Below are positions 16,350 to 25,219 of a stretch of DNA of 64,000 bases, piece by piece (position 1 is the stretch's first letter; each line of letters begins with the position of its first letter). The notes beneath the pieces were generated by a model that saw only the letters and a list, made by a program, of their open reading frames with translations, was not told the origin of the DNA and did no database searches. The stretch is from positions 411,566-475,565 of the forward strand of contig CABIZV010000004.1 in assembly GCA_902363335.1 (NCBI GenBank). The letters are read 5' to 3'. Source of the stretch: Enterobacteriaceae bacterium (GTDB taxonomy: Bacteria; Pseudomonadota; Gammaproteobacteria; Enterobacterales; Enterobacteriaceae). The position numbers and the translations under genes were made by a program.

Positions 16350-17153
16350 ATGAAAGCAGACGTACTTACTTCAGTAATGAAAACCATTGGCAGCACACAG
16401 AATGAGACAATCCGCACGGCCATTGATATCGCACTGGATACGCTTAACGAGAAAGCGAACCAGAGCGCAGAGGCCGCAATGAATAACGCTCTTGACGCGT
16501 TCAGTCAGGCCAAATCCGCACACACGGGAAATATGCTGAAACTGAATGATATTGAGGCCGCCATTACCCGCAGCGAGAAAGAACGCCAGAACGCGCTGAA
16601 TGAGAGTGCCGAAGCGGAGCAGAACTGGCGAGCCCGCTTTCGCGAACTGCGCGGCATGATGACCCCGGAACTGAAAGCGGAACATGGTCAGCGAGTGGCC
16701 GGTCGTGAGCTGGCTGAGGAGTTCACCGCCCTGATTGATGAGCTCAATGATGATAAAGCACGTACCATGCTGGCCGCCTGTACGTCAGGAAAAGAATACG
16801 TCAGCGCTCATTCAGATGTGTTCTCTGCCTATGCCCGGAATGAGTGGGCGGTGGTAATGAAAGACATTCCCCCTGCACTGGTACGCGCATTTGCTTTACG
16901 TCTGCGTGAGCTTGAGATTAAGGGGGAAGAACACCCTCACACTATTCTGATTCAGGAGCTGGGCGAGAATGTACTGACACAGAGCCAGTATTACGCATTC
17001 AACATGGAAAATGAGCCGGTGATTTCACAGATTGGCCTTCATCGCCCGGCACTCACCGGCGTAGACATGAAGCTCTTTAAAAGTCCTGCCCTCAGAATGG
17101 CGCGAGCTAAAGCGCTGGCACAGAAGAAAAAAGCGCAGGAGGTGAAGTCATGA
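16350..17153 (+). CDS. sid: Capsid size determination protein Sid homologue
   Basis: 267 residues, slightly longer than P4 Sid (244). The central part aligns with Sid: IEAAITRSEKERQNAL, NWRARFRELRGMMTPELKAEH, GRELAEEFTAL and AHSDVFSAYARNE. Sid forms an outer scaffold that makes helper capsid protein assemble into small shells fitting only the satellite genome. The N-terminal ~45 residues look like an extension. AGAGGG precedes the start. First gene of the rightward late operon, and it overlaps delta by 4 bp. Confidence 0.88.
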   Translation: MKADVLTSVMKTIGSTQNETIRTAIDIALDTLNEKANQSAEAAMNNALDAFSQAKSAHTGNMLKLNDIEAAITRSEKERQNALNESAEAEQNWRARFRELRGMMTPELKAEHGQRVAGRELAEEFTALIDELNDDKARTMLAACTSGKEYVSAHSDVFSAYARNEWAVVMKDIPPALVRAFALRLRELEIKGEEHPHTILIQELGENVLTQSQYYAFNMENEPVISQIGLHRPALTGVDMKLFKSPALRMARAKALAQKKKAQEVKS

Positions 17154-17392
17154 TGCGCTGTCCGTACTGCAAACAGGCTGCCCATGTTCGCACCAGTCGT
17201 TACCTGTCGGATAACGTCAAACAGAGTTATCTCCAGTGTGTGAATGTTTTCTGCTCCGCGACGTTTCGTACCATTGAGTCTATCGACGAGGTGATACGGC
17301 CACCGGCGGAGGAAAAGCCAGAACCGGCGCAGACCGCGCCAGTGACACCGCCACGAATTCTGGATAGCGCTCGCTCATCGTTGCGCCACTGA
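17150..17392 (+). CDS. delta: Ogr/Delta-like late transcription activator
   Basis: 80 residues beginning MMRCPYCKQAAHVRTSRYLSDN...QCVNVFCSATF, the C-x2-C ... C-x4-C zinc-binding arrangement of the Ogr/Delta family. It activates satellite and helper late promoters through TGT-N12-ACA sites, one of which is seen before sid. The Pro/Glu-rich tail is variable in the family. GGAGG precedes the ATGATG start. Confidence 0.9.
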   Translation: MMRCPYCKQAAHVRTSRYLSDNVKQSYLQCVNVFCSATFRTIESIDEVIRPPAEEKPEPAQTAPVTPPRILDSARSSLRH

Positions 17393-17407
17393 TTCAGGAG
17401 AAAAGAA

Positions 17408-17983
17408 ATGATACGAGCACCACTGGAGCAGGCCTTTGAAACCTGTCAGAAGAATAAATCGGACTGGATGAGCAGCAAGTCAGCACTGGCACGGGCTGAA
17501 ATGACGCTGAAAGAACATGAGCTCACCAGTACCCATTATGAGCCTGACGCTGTACAGGCGCTGCGTGATGATATTGACCTGAAAAAATGGGCAGTAAACC
17601 AGTCTGCCGGTCGGTATATCCGGTCACATGAGACTGTGCAGCGTATCAGTATGCGTCGTCAGCTCCACGTCTTTATGCAGGTCAGTGGCGACGCGCTGGC
17701 CGCAGCGCTGGCACCGGAATTAATGCACCTCCGGGAGCTACCTGAAATCGTCAGGGAACGGGCTCTCGACCGGGCGGCCGCCAGCATTCGCGAAGCCCTA
17801 TCGGTTCATCTGGCCAGCGGAAGAGATATTCATTATGTGCAGGATGACCGGGATATTCTGACCACTATCGGATTCCGGCCTGACAGAGCATCCAGAGAGG
17901 ACAGCCGGGCAAAATATACGCCTGAGCAGTGTAAGATTTTCATGTGCCGACAGGCCACTCAGAAACGCAAAAAATCCGCATAA
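17408..17983 (+). CDS. psu: Psu: polarity suppressor / capsid decoration protein
   Basis: 191 residues against 190 in P4 Psu. Shared blocks include QAFETCQKNKSDW, KWAVNQSAGRYIRSHETVQRIS, ALAAALAPELM and DILTTIGFRPDRAS. Psu binds Rho and blocks termination, and also decorates the small capsid. Last gene of the late operon, directly before cos. AGGAG lies seven bases before the start. Confidence 0.93.
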   Translation: MIRAPLEQAFETCQKNKSDWMSSKSALARAEMTLKEHELTSTHYEPDAVQALRDDIDLKKWAVNQSAGRYIRSHETVQRISMRRQLHVFMQVSGDALAAALAPELMHLRELPEIVRERALDRAAASIREALSVHLASGRDIHYVQDDRDILTTIGFRPDRASREDSRAKYTPEQCKIFMCRQATQKRKKSA

Positions 17984-18354
17984 AACGCCCCGAAAATACC
18001 CGTCTTTTTAAGAAAAATAGCGATGCATGCCTATGCTGCATGGTTTTGCATACAAAACCCTGAATTTTCCACACCCCGCCGCGCCAGCACTGGCGTGGCC
18101 TGAGCCCCTTCATCCACCTGCATTAAAAGTGCCCCACGAAGCGGGCAGGCGTGGCGGGGAGAGCATTGCGCGCCATGTTTAATGGCGGGATAAATATCTT
18201 GAGTCATCACGCGATAGTTATTTTCTGAGTTATTAGGTCATTTGTTGAACAAAGTTATTATTTAACTCTAAATATTGGAGTAGGGATAAAAACATGGTAA
18301 TCCTTAGGTAAATATAAGGTGGAAGTTATCTGTCCAGAATTTCACGGGTAAATT
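17984..18354. other. Non-coding cos region between psu and the cargo gene
   Basis: No gene. It contains GC-rich inverted sequences around 18080-18110, the cos site at 18148-18166 and an AT-rich stretch after 18200. In P2/P4 phages such flanks hold the terminase-binding sequences. Confidence 0.6.
18148..18166 (+). other. P2/P4-type cohesive end site (cos)
   Basis: GGCGTGGCGGGGAGAGCAT closely matches the 19-base 5' overhang of P2-family phages (GGCGAGGCGGGGAAAGCAC as I recall it), and TGCGCGCCA follows as in P2. This is the site cut by helper terminase for packaging. Confidence 0.85.
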
Positions 18355-18393
18355 AATAAAGACAACAAATATGTTATACTTGTTGTCTTTATT
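18355..18393. terminator. Bidirectional terminator after the NACHT gene
   Basis: A perfect 14-bp stem (arms AATAAAGACAACAA and TTGTTGTCTTTATT) with an 11-base loop, lying 9 bp beyond the NACHT stop. T-rich on both sides. Confidence 0.75.
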
Positions 18394-18401
18394 ATCTCTA
18401 T

Positions 18402-20360
18402 CTAAAATCCTTCTAGTAGTTTATTAATTCCGTTACTATCATCATGACGTATCTTATCTAATTCTTCTAGTGCTTTTCGATATTTGAGTTGCGGCGTTTT
18501 ATCAAAAGATAATATTCCTGAAATTAACTTTAAATCAAAGCTCTCAGTGCAATTAAAAATATTATCGAAGTTAACATCTATTTTTAATTCATCTGTGTTT
18601 TTGATGGCTCGACGAACTTCGCGACCTAGATTTTCATCGTCACTGTTTAATCTATTTTCGCTGTGAAAGTATTCAGGGTTTCTTGATTTTAGAATGCTAA
18701 GAATGTAAGAAATGATAGTTTCATTTCTGGCAATGACGACCCATGTATTTCCAATGTCTGCAAAGGTTGTATTAAGATAACCATCTTTAGTGTTTAGTTC
18801 TTTAAATTCTCGGAAATCGCCGTTAATTAAATTAGAAAGTGTTGCATTCTCTACCCTTTTGGAAAACATGTAAATTAATGACCTTCCTGGGAACAGTAGT
18901 TCAGCTTTAGAAACAACATCTTTTGGATTGCAGGCTGATTTATTTTGAATGAGTCTATCATATAGGAGGACGTAATCTTCGAGTAGTGTTCTTATTACAC
19001 TTGATCTGAATGTTGAGTAATCAATATCAGCACATAATTCAAATAGGTTTTTATGTCTGATAGATTCTTCAGTTTGATAAAGCTTAGTTAGTATTCCTCT
19101 TTGTCTCTCTTTCGTATCTCTGCAAATAAACATTGCAGCGAAGTACTCCATTAATGACTTATGAGACCATCTAATAATTGCACCTTCCTTGACAAATAAT
19201 GGAACGGTCTCAATTAAATCCTTAATGAATGAGGAAGGCGAAACTCTCATGCCAGGTATTTTTGATACAATATCATTTATAATTATTTGCAAATCATCTT
19301 TTGTAAATTCAATACGTCCACCCTCCTTAAGACACCAAAAACCTAACCTTCTTAAAATTTGGTGAAAATCGGTAGAGTCGAGTTTTGAATATTTTTCTCG
19401 GACATACCCAAGTTCTTTAGTGAGGTCGTGGGACTCAAATAAAGCATCAAAAACTTGGCTATAAAATAGTTCTTTTTTACGGGGGATTATTGGTTTGAAT
19501 TTATAAGCACAAAATAATAGCGAGACATATAAAGGAGTAGATAGGAAATCATCAAAATTACGACCTTCCTCTAAACGCAAACCTTTTATTAATTGACTCG
19601 ATATATAGCCTGTGTTGTCATATCTTCTTATTAAATCATAGGCTTGATATGTATCTAAAGGTCTAATTTTAAAACGTGAAAAACCATAAAGTTCAGATAG
19701 GAAACTGTCATGACGTGATGTGATTATTATCTTGCTGTTCGGGAAGTTATCAGCAAAGTCTCTTAATAAAGTAACAACTGTTGATTTAATATCTTGAGGT
19801 ATTTCATCAATGCCATCGAAAAGATAAATGAAAGGAATTTCTTTAATGCACTCATTAGAAACACTTTTCCCTAGGCCAAGAAAATTTTTGATTTGTTCAG
19901 ATATACTATAATCTTTTATGCGGCGCAACTCTAAATAAATGGGAATGTAATTGGTTTCTTCGATGCAGTACATTGCTATCCGCTTCATTAGGGTCGACTT
20001 ACCCATTCCAGCAGAATCGGTGATAAGTATATGATTGAAAGAATTAAGTAAGTCTATTTTGTTATTAATTAGACATTCGTAGTTGGACTTTTCGTTATCA
20101 TGAAATACAGAAATTGGTTCATATATTCTTTTGAGCTCGACAGGTGTATTTTGAAAAGCTAGAGTGTTAACGAGAGAGCATTGCCCACCCATTCTAGCGA
20201 GAAAGAATTCCATTCTCTCATTAAGGAATCGTGCTGCTTTTATATCATCATAGTAACCTTTTATTCGTGAGGAAATAATTGGTACGATTTTATTTTTAAT
20301 TACCTCTTTTGCCCAAGGTAACGATGCAGCTATCATTCCTTCCAATGTTACAGGTTGCAT
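18402..20360 (-). CDS. NACHT-domain NTPase, bacterial NLR-like anti-phage protein
   Basis: 652 residues from ATG 20360 (MQPVTLEGMIAASLPWAKEV), with AGGAG five bases upstream; the longer frame would need TTG. Order: helical N-terminal region (1-105); NACHT core with Walker A DSAGMGKST (115-123), Walker B IYLFDGIDE (178-186; the small residue after the Mg aspartate and the acidic pair are NACHT hallmarks) and sensor IIITSR (211-216); winged-helix and helical region; then a short C-terminal domain without obvious repeats. Related bNACHT proteins protect against phage by abortive infection. The gene sits between cos and int, the exchangeable defence slot of P4 satellites (gop/beta/cII in P4 itself). 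It is clearly more AT-rich than the satellite core, so separately acquired. Confidence 0.85.
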   Translation of the reverse strand: MQPVTLEGMIAASLPWAKEVIKNKIVPIISSRIKGYYDDIKAARFLNERMEFFLARMGGQCSLVNTLAFQNTPVELKRIYEPISVFHDNEKSNYECLINNKIDLLNSFNHILITDSAGMGKSTLMKRIAMYCIEETNYIPIYLELRRIKDYSISEQIKNFLGLGKSVSNECIKEIPFIYLFDGIDEIPQDIKSTVVTLLRDFADNFPNSKIIITSRHDSFLSELYGFSRFKIRPLDTYQAYDLIRRYDNTGYISSQLIKGLRLEEGRNFDDFLSTPLYVSLLFCAYKFKPIIPRKKELFYSQVFDALFESHDLTKELGYVREKYSKLDSTDFHQILRRLGFWCLKEGGRIEFTKDDLQIIINDIVSKIPGMRVSPSSFIKDLIETVPLFVKEGAIIRWSHKSLMEYFAAMFICRDTKERQRGILTKLYQTEESIRHKNLFELCADIDYSTFRSSVIRTLLEDYVLLYDRLIQNKSACNPKDVVSKAELLFPGRSLIYMFSKRVENATLSNLINGDFREFKELNTKDGYLNTTFADIGNTWVVIARNETIISYILSILKSRNPEYFHSENRLNSDDENLGREVRRAIKNTDELKIDVNFDNIFNCTESFDLKLISGILSFDKTPQLKYRKALEELDKIRHDDSNGINKLLEGF

Positions 20361-20379
20361 GAGATCTCCTATCAATATT

Positions 20380-21567
20380 TCAATTGTGGACTTTAAGTCC
20401 CCACCAATTCATTAGTTCTATTCTTGCATTTAAATATGTTGAGCGATTATAAGCTTTACGAACCTCGTTGTTATCCGAATGAGCTAACGCAGCTTCTACT
20501 ACGTCACTGTTGAATCCCGCCTCATTCATAGCCGTGCTTGCTATGGATCGCAATCCATGGGCAACTAGTTTCCCACCATAACCAATGCGCTTAAGTGCGG
20601 CATTGGCAGTCTGGCTATTCATTGGTTGTTTAGGGTCATTTCTGCTAGGAAAAACATGTTCTCGATGGGCGCTGATTGGCTTCATTACTTCCAAAATTTC
20701 TAATGCTTGGGGAGATAAAGGTACGGTGTGCTCTCGTTTAGCCTTCATCCGTTCGGCTGGAATCGTCCAGAGCTTTGCATCGAGATCGATCTCTACCCAT
20801 CTAGTACCGGAGGCCTCAGAAGGGCGCACGAGGGTTAGGAGCTGCCATTCAATTAGGCAGCGAGTCGAAACTGAGAGATTCGACATCACCAAAGAACGCA
20901 TGAGTTTTGGTAATTCTTCTGGTCGTAGCGTTGGCATGTTTTGCTTTTTGGGTTTTTCAAATGCCATACCAATACCTGACGCTGGGTTGGCATCAATCAA
21001 ACCGGTGTTAACCGCATAAATCATTATCTCGTTAATACGCTGCACCAGTCGGCGTACTGTCTCGAGTGCTCCACGTGCTTTGATTGGTTCAAGGGCTTCA
21101 ACCAGTGTTCGGGCTTTGATTTGCTGGACAGGAATCTCACCGATGGCAGGGAATACGTCTTTTTCGAGTGAGCGCCATATATCTTTAGCGTAATCAGGGG
21201 TAACGCTTTTGCTTTTGAGCCTGAACCAGTTAGCGGCGACAGTCGAAAAAATACTGTCCAGAGCGATTTGCTGCTGTTCCTCTGCAACTTCGGCCTGAAT
21301 TTGCGGGTCGATTCCGTTGGCTAATAAGGCGAGGTAATCCGCTCTTAGCCCTCGGGCATCAGCAAGCGAAAGGGCAGGGAAGGCTCCGAGCCCCATCATT
21401 GTCCGCTGCTTTGTTGCCGGACGTTGATAACGGAAACGCCAGAGCTTTTTCCCACTGGTTTTCACTATCAGGAAAAGCCCATCGCCATCATGCAGCGTTA
21501 GATCCTTCTCTAATGCTTTAGCGCGCAGAACTTCAGTGTTGGTCAGGGGGCGTGTTGTCCGTGCCAC
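20380..21567 (-). CDS. int: P4-type tyrosine integrase of the satellite
   Basis: 395 residues, GTG start with AAGGAG eight bases upstream. The N-terminal DUF4102 arm-binding domain (LTNTEVLRAKALEKDLTLHDGDGLFLIV), a central SAM-like core-binding domain, and a catalytic domain with Arg in LVRPSEASGTRW, HGLRSIAS (H-x-x-R), HSDNNEVRKAYN and the nucleophilic Tyr in its AYNRSTY segment. Closely related to the second integrase at 37993-39222, which fits their shared ssrA-type targets. It lies at the right end with arm-type repeats upstream. Confidence 0.93.
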   Translation of the reverse strand: MARTTRPLTNTEVLRAKALEKDLTLHDGDGLFLIVKTSGKKLWRFRYQRPATKQRTMMGLGAFPALSLADARGLRADYLALLANGIDPQIQAEVAEEQQQIALDSIFSTVAANWFRLKSKSVTPDYAKDIWRSLEKDVFPAIGEIPVQQIKARTLVEALEPIKARGALETVRRLVQRINEIMIYAVNTGLIDANPASGIGMAFEKPKKQNMPTLRPEELPKLMRSLVMSNLSVSTRCLIEWQLLTLVRPSEASGTRWVEIDLDAKLWTIPAERMKAKREHTVPLSPQALEILEVMKPISAHREHVFPSRNDPKQPMNSQTANAALKRIGYGGKLVAHGLRSIASTAMNEAGFNSDVVEAALAHSDNNEVRKAYNRSTYLNARIELMNWWGLKVHN

Positions 21568-21585
21568 TGTGGCCGCTCCTTCGTG

Positions 21586-21641
21586 AATTGGTATACGTTT
21601 TTAGGTCTACATCTTACCGTATACCTAAACGTATACCAATT
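21586..21641. promoter_or_regulatory. Inverted integrase arm sites / int operator
   Basis: AATTGGTATACGTTT (21586-21600) and AAACGTATACCAATT (21627-21641) form an inverted repeat across the int promoter, with further GTATAC cores between. One arm recurs at 10085-10107 at the other element end. Likely arm-binding sites and self-repression sites of the integrase. Confidence 0.6.
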
Positions 21642-21694
21642 ATCACTGGATTCAGGCGGATCATCTCGGATGATCATGGACAAATAACAGATAC

Positions 21695-21786
21695 AAAAAA
21701 GCCCGCAAGGCTTACGCTTAGCGGGCTTTCAGGACTTCCTCGGACGACTCTGGTAATCGTTGAGGGAGAATTTTGGTGGGCTGGGG
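21695..21786. repeat. Attachment repeat at the junction of the two islands
   Basis: Second copy of the 92-bp repeat described at 9930-10021. It ends in GAATTTTGGTGGGCTGGGG and then diverges. It closes the satellite on the right and is also the left boundary of the mobilizable island, whose other end is the ssrA 3' end. On the minus strand the GCCCGC/GCGGGC hairpin plus T6 acts as a terminator. Confidence 0.8.
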
Positions 21787-22069
21787 TCCCTGTAATTAGC
21801 CATTCATTCCATTGATTTTTAATGTTATTTATACTATGAATTTTATGTGTGGTTCTAAAAAGGAACCATAAATCGTAATGGTATGGGTTATCACGATTAG
21901 CGGATTGGAGAATTGTATCAAAAGGAAACAAATTCTTCAGTTCAACTCCCTGCTAGTAGCTGAACTGCGCAAGCAGGATCTGCTTTTCACCGATTAGTGA
22001 ATGCGGTAGTTTTTCAGCGAAACTGAATTCTATCCGTAGGGCAGTACCAGCATAGGTGGAGAATGGATT

Positions 22070-22915
22070 TTGAACAACTGGTCACCAGAGCACACAAAAG
22101 ACATCAAGAGTTGGTTTAAGATTGATACATATCGCAAATTTGAAGACCTCTCATTGCTCCAGTTTTACCATGAGATATGGGCTCGTAACTTGTTCTTTAA
22201 GGAGTATCGGGAAGAGTTTGAGAGCAGAACTCTTATGGGTTACTTCTCAAAAATTTTCAGTGGCAATCCTTTTTTAATTGAAGAAGGGCAACTGGGATAC
22301 ATGACTCCTGCCAATAAACTTTTTCAGCCTCCCCATTTTTTTCTAACAACTCTTGATCGCCTTGCTGAAACGAGCATCATTGCTATGCAACGCGGAGGTT
22401 TTGTTTGGGATGGTGATGACAATTATTCAATAAACAGAGATCTTCGGGAAGAATCACTTTCAGATATTATGCCAGATCAGTTTTCACGAACAGTCATGTT
22501 CGAGATTGATTTGGCAAGTGGCACAGACGAAGAGATTGCAGAGTCGCTTAAAGCTGCATTACCGCAGTGGCGTAAAATCAAAAGTATCGAACCAGATCCT
22601 TTAGAATCAGTTCGCTTTGGGTATGGAACTATCAAGAAACTCATCAGTTATCGTGTGATACCTATGCTGGATATCCTGGTGTGGGCAGCCGTTAAAAAAA
22701 TCCGTGTCTCTGACGACAGGTTATCCAGACTGCTATATACAGACGATGACGAAGAAAGCGAAATGAGGCAGTCTAGCCAAATCAAAGATACCGACAGGCC
22801 TTTGGCTCTTAAATCCTGCACAACTGACTTTATCCGACAATTCCATTACTTCATGAACAAAAATAGCCATTTGAAGCAAATGAAAGTCTCTGATGTAATG
22901 AAACTATCTGATTAG
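22070..22915 (+). CDS. Island protein, DUF6387-like, unknown function
   Basis: 281 residues read from TTG 22070, with AGGTGGAG nine bases upstream; no in-frame ATG fits better. Starts MNNWSPEHTKDIKSWFKIDTYRKFEDLSLLQFYHEIWAR, which resembles proteins annotated DUF6387 in enterobacterial islands (recalled, not searched). Soluble, mixed alpha/beta, with an acidic loop (DDDEESEMRQ) near the C-terminus. First gene inside the left end of the island, followed by its own terminator, so it is a single-gene unit. Function unknown. Confidence 0.6.
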   Translation: MNNWSPEHTKDIKSWFKIDTYRKFEDLSLLQFYHEIWARNLFFKEYREEFESRTLMGYFSKIFSGNPFLIEEGQLGYMTPANKLFQPPHFFLTTLDRLAETSIIAMQRGGFVWDGDDNYSINRDLREESLSDIMPDQFSRTVMFEIDLASGTDEEIAESLKAALPQWRKIKSIEPDPLESVRFGYGTIKKLISYRVIPMLDILVWAAVKKIRVSDDRLSRLLYTDDDEESEMRQSSQIKDTDRPLALKSCTTDFIRQFHYFMNKNSHLKQMKVSDVMKLSD

Positions 22916-22957
22916 AATTACATTTATAACTATTTGTTTTAATTGTTAAAATTAACT

Positions 22958-22988
22958 AAAGGCATCATTGTGAATGGTGCTTTTTTTT
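22958..22988 (+). terminator. Terminator after the DUF6387-like gene
   Basis: GCATCATT/AATGGTGC stem (one G-T pair) with a 3-base loop followed by T8. Confidence 0.75.
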
Positions 22989-23195
22989 GCGATTTTTACT
23001 TTAAACCGGGCATTTTGACACTTGCTATAAAACGGGGGAATTTCAGCTACTCTCAAGTTCCCCTTTTCTGTACGGCACCAACTTCGAGAAAAACATCCTG
23101 CATAGCTACGAAGAACCTCCGCTTCAGGAGCTTCGCTCTTTTCTTTTCCCAACTGTTCGTATAGTGACTTCACCGCAACGACAAGGGATAACGAA

Positions 23196-23402
23196 ATGAA
23201 AAATCAAGCAACCCGCCTAATACGATTACCAGAAGTTCTCGAACGAACTGGCTACGGAAAAGCCTGGATATATCGTCTGATCAACGATGGTAAGTTTCCT
23301 GCTCCTGTCAAAATTGGAAGTCGTGCAGTAGCTTTCGTTGAAAGTGAGATTGATACCTGGATTCAGTCTGTTATCGAAACAAGTCGAAATAATGTTGCTT
23401 AA
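23196..23402 (+). CDS. AlpA-family DNA-binding regulator
   Basis: 68 residues (MKNQATRLIRLPEVLERTGYGKAWIYRLINDGKFPAPVKIG...AFVESEIDTWIQS), an AlpA winged helix-turn-helix nearly from end to end. AlpA of CP4-57, which also lives at ssrA, activates that element's integrase gene. A regulatory or excision-factor role for this island is likely. 20 bp before the next small gene, with which it probably forms an operon. Confidence 0.87.
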   Translation: MKNQATRLIRLPEVLERTGYGKAWIYRLINDGKFPAPVKIGSRAVAFVESEIDTWIQSVIETSRNNVA

Positions 23403-23422
23403 TTGAACTTAGGAGTGATTTT

Positions 23423-23722
23423 ATGAATATCGAAGAATTTGTAAGCGAAGAAAACCATATGTGCAATTTATGCGGAGATCTTTTTTACAAGATCTTTGAC
23501 CAAGAAGTGATTTATGACTTACCTAATAACGAGTTTAATAAAGAAATCATTTACTGGCTCAGTCAGTACCTTGTAGGAAATCTGAGAGAACCTTTAGACT
23601 CGATCTCTGAGCTTAATGCTTGCAAACAGATATATGTTTACGAGACCTGGTTATCTCTAATTAAATGTCCTGATGAATTGAAACTCCTAGCGAAGCGGAT
23701 AATTTTATATCTAATGGATTAA
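23423..23722 (+). CDS. Small hypothetical protein downstream of alpA
   Basis: 99 residues, acidic, beginning MNIEEFVSEENHMCNLCGDLFYKIFD, with a CNLC pair and a helical C-terminal half (TWLSLIKCPDELKLLAKRIILYL). TAGGAGTG lies about nine bases before the start, and the 20-bp gap to alpA supports a shared transcript. No family recognised. It may be an immunity-like or regulatory partner, but nothing shows this. Confidence 0.55.
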   Translation: MNIEEFVSEENHMCNLCGDLFYKIFDQEVIYDLPNNEFNKEIIYWLSQYLVGNLREPLDSISELNACKQIYVYETWLSLIKCPDELKLLAKRIILYLMD

Positions 23723-23738
23723 GAGCTTTTTATGAAAA

Positions 23739-24005
23739 TGTAAAGTTTGCTGCATAATTTATCTTAAAACTTTACAGAATAACTTACATTATTTTGGTTG
23801 CCGTTTATTAGCAAGGCAGTGAGATAGTTTTCGAAGTATTAGGTGTACATAATAATAACTAGATCTACCAGATGATAATTTGACAGGAATAAACATATAT
23901 CTCACTGTTTTAATTTAACTAAATGGCTTAATCAATTCAAATAAATTTGTAAATCTACGAAATGCTTATTATTAATATATTGGAATTATACTTTTTGTAA
24001 AGTTT
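23739..24005. repeat. TGTAAAGTTT repeats upstream of the recombinase operon
   Basis: TGTAAAGTTT at 23739-23748 is mirrored by AAACTTTACA at 23767-23776 (perfect 10-bp inverted repeat, 18-bp spacer). A third direct copy lies at 23996-24005, overlapping the leader of the first recombinase just before its AGGAGG. The rest of this 290-bp stretch is AT-rich and non-coding. The arrangement suits recombinase binding sites at an element end, or an operator for self-control. Confidence 0.6.
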
Positions 24006-24016
24006 AGGAGGAAAAT

Positions 24017-25219
24017 ATGTGCAGTATTTGTGTGGATTCTTTTATGTTCGAAAATGGTGAGAGATATTGTCATGTTGTAAATAAAGATACTGGTGAGCCA
24101 TTGTATTATCCAAACTTGTATATAACAACACAAGTCAGGAATCGGTCAGAGTCTATATCAACAATGAAGGTTATCGCTGGGAGCATTTCATTGTTATATC
24201 GATTCTTTATGAGAAAAAATATCAATATTGATGAAAGAATTCAGAAAAGGATATTTCTGGCTCCTCATGAAATTGAAGATTTGATCGAATTCACTTCATT
24301 CAATTTTCGAGATGGCGAGAATGATAATTTTAGAAGTTCAAATGTCAAAAAACCAACTAAGTACTTTCGGATAACAACCATAGCTAACTATCTGGAATGG
24401 CTGTGCAAAATACATCTTTCTCATACAGGACAGAAGGATACTCTCAAATATATTTTAGATTTCATAAACAACATAAAACGAAAGAAACCGAGAAATAATG
24501 ATAAATATAATATGGATATAGAAAAAAGTTTAAATAATGAACAATTGGATTCTTTGTTTAGCATTCTTGCACCGGGTAGCAAATTAAATCCTTTTTCAGA
24601 AAAAGTGCAAAAAAGAAACAATCTAATATTCCTGCTATTACACTGCTTTGGCCTGAGAGCAGGTGAACTTTTGAATCTGCGAATTGGTGATATAGATTTT
24701 GCAGAATCGACAATTGCAATAAGAAGAAGAGCAAATGATAAAACAGATCCGCGAGTGTATCAGCCTTTAGTTAAAACTTGTGAGAGGAAATTAATTGCTG
24801 ATAAAAAGCTCATGTTTGAAATTTCAGATTATATTCTGAATGATCGAAGAAACATAAAAAATTCTAACAAACATGATTTCCTGTTTATTACTTATAAGGA
24901 AGGAAAAACTCAAGGGCAACCTATTTCATTTTCTTCATATCACAAAGTGGTGAGTGTTGTTCGTCAATCCTCCTCACTTCTAGGGGGATTGACAGGTCAC
25001 AAACTCAGACATACATGGAATTATGAGTTTTCGAAAGCAATAGACAAGAATCAGGACATATCCGATGAAAAAGAGCAACAAATCCGTTCTTATCTCATGG
25101 GATGGCGACCGGGTTCAGAAACTTCAATGATTTATAATCGCAGGCATATTTATGAGCTATCGAAAAAAACTGCACTTGAACAACAAGAGCAACTATTCAA
25201 AGGAGAATTTGATGAATAA
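24017..25219 (+). CDS. Tyrosine recombinase 1 of a multi-recombinase operon
   Basis: 400 residues, AGGAGG six bases before the ATG. The C-terminal catalytic domain shows the full set: Arg in FGLRAGELLNLRIGDID, H-x-x-R in GHKLRHTWN, Trp in MGWRPGSETSMIYNRRHI and the Tyr in the same segment. The N-terminal domain (FRITTIANYLEWLCKIHL) is the SAM-like core-binding fold. It overlaps the next gene by 8 bp. Size resembles TnpA of Tn554 (361 aa) and the smaller recombinase of gamma-mobile-trio islands. Strongly AT-rich compared with the chromosome. Confidence 0.85.
   Translation: MCSICVDSFMFENGERYCHVVNKDTGEPLYYPNLYITTQVRNRSESISTMKVIAGSISLLYRFFMRKNINIDERIQKRIFLAPHEIEDLIEFTSFNFRDGENDNFRSSNVKKPTKYFRITTIANYLEWLCKIHLSHTGQKDTLKYILDFINNIKRKKPRNNDKYNMDIEKSLNNEQLDSLFSILAPGSKLNPFSEKVQKRNNLIFLLLHCFGLRAGELLNLRIGDIDFAESTIAIRRRANDKTDPRVYQPLVKTCERKLIADKKLMFEISDYILNDRRNIKNSNKHDFLFITYKEGKTQGQPISFSSYHKVVSVVRQSSSLLGGLTGHKLRHTWNYEFSKAIDKNQDISDEKEQQIRSYLMGWRPGSETSMIYNRRHIYELSKKTALEQQEQLFKGEFDE

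Noticed and set aside
22952..23173. 73-codon minus-strand frame before alpA
   Set aside because: Overlaps the terminator of the upstream gene, weak start, no family; probably chance.
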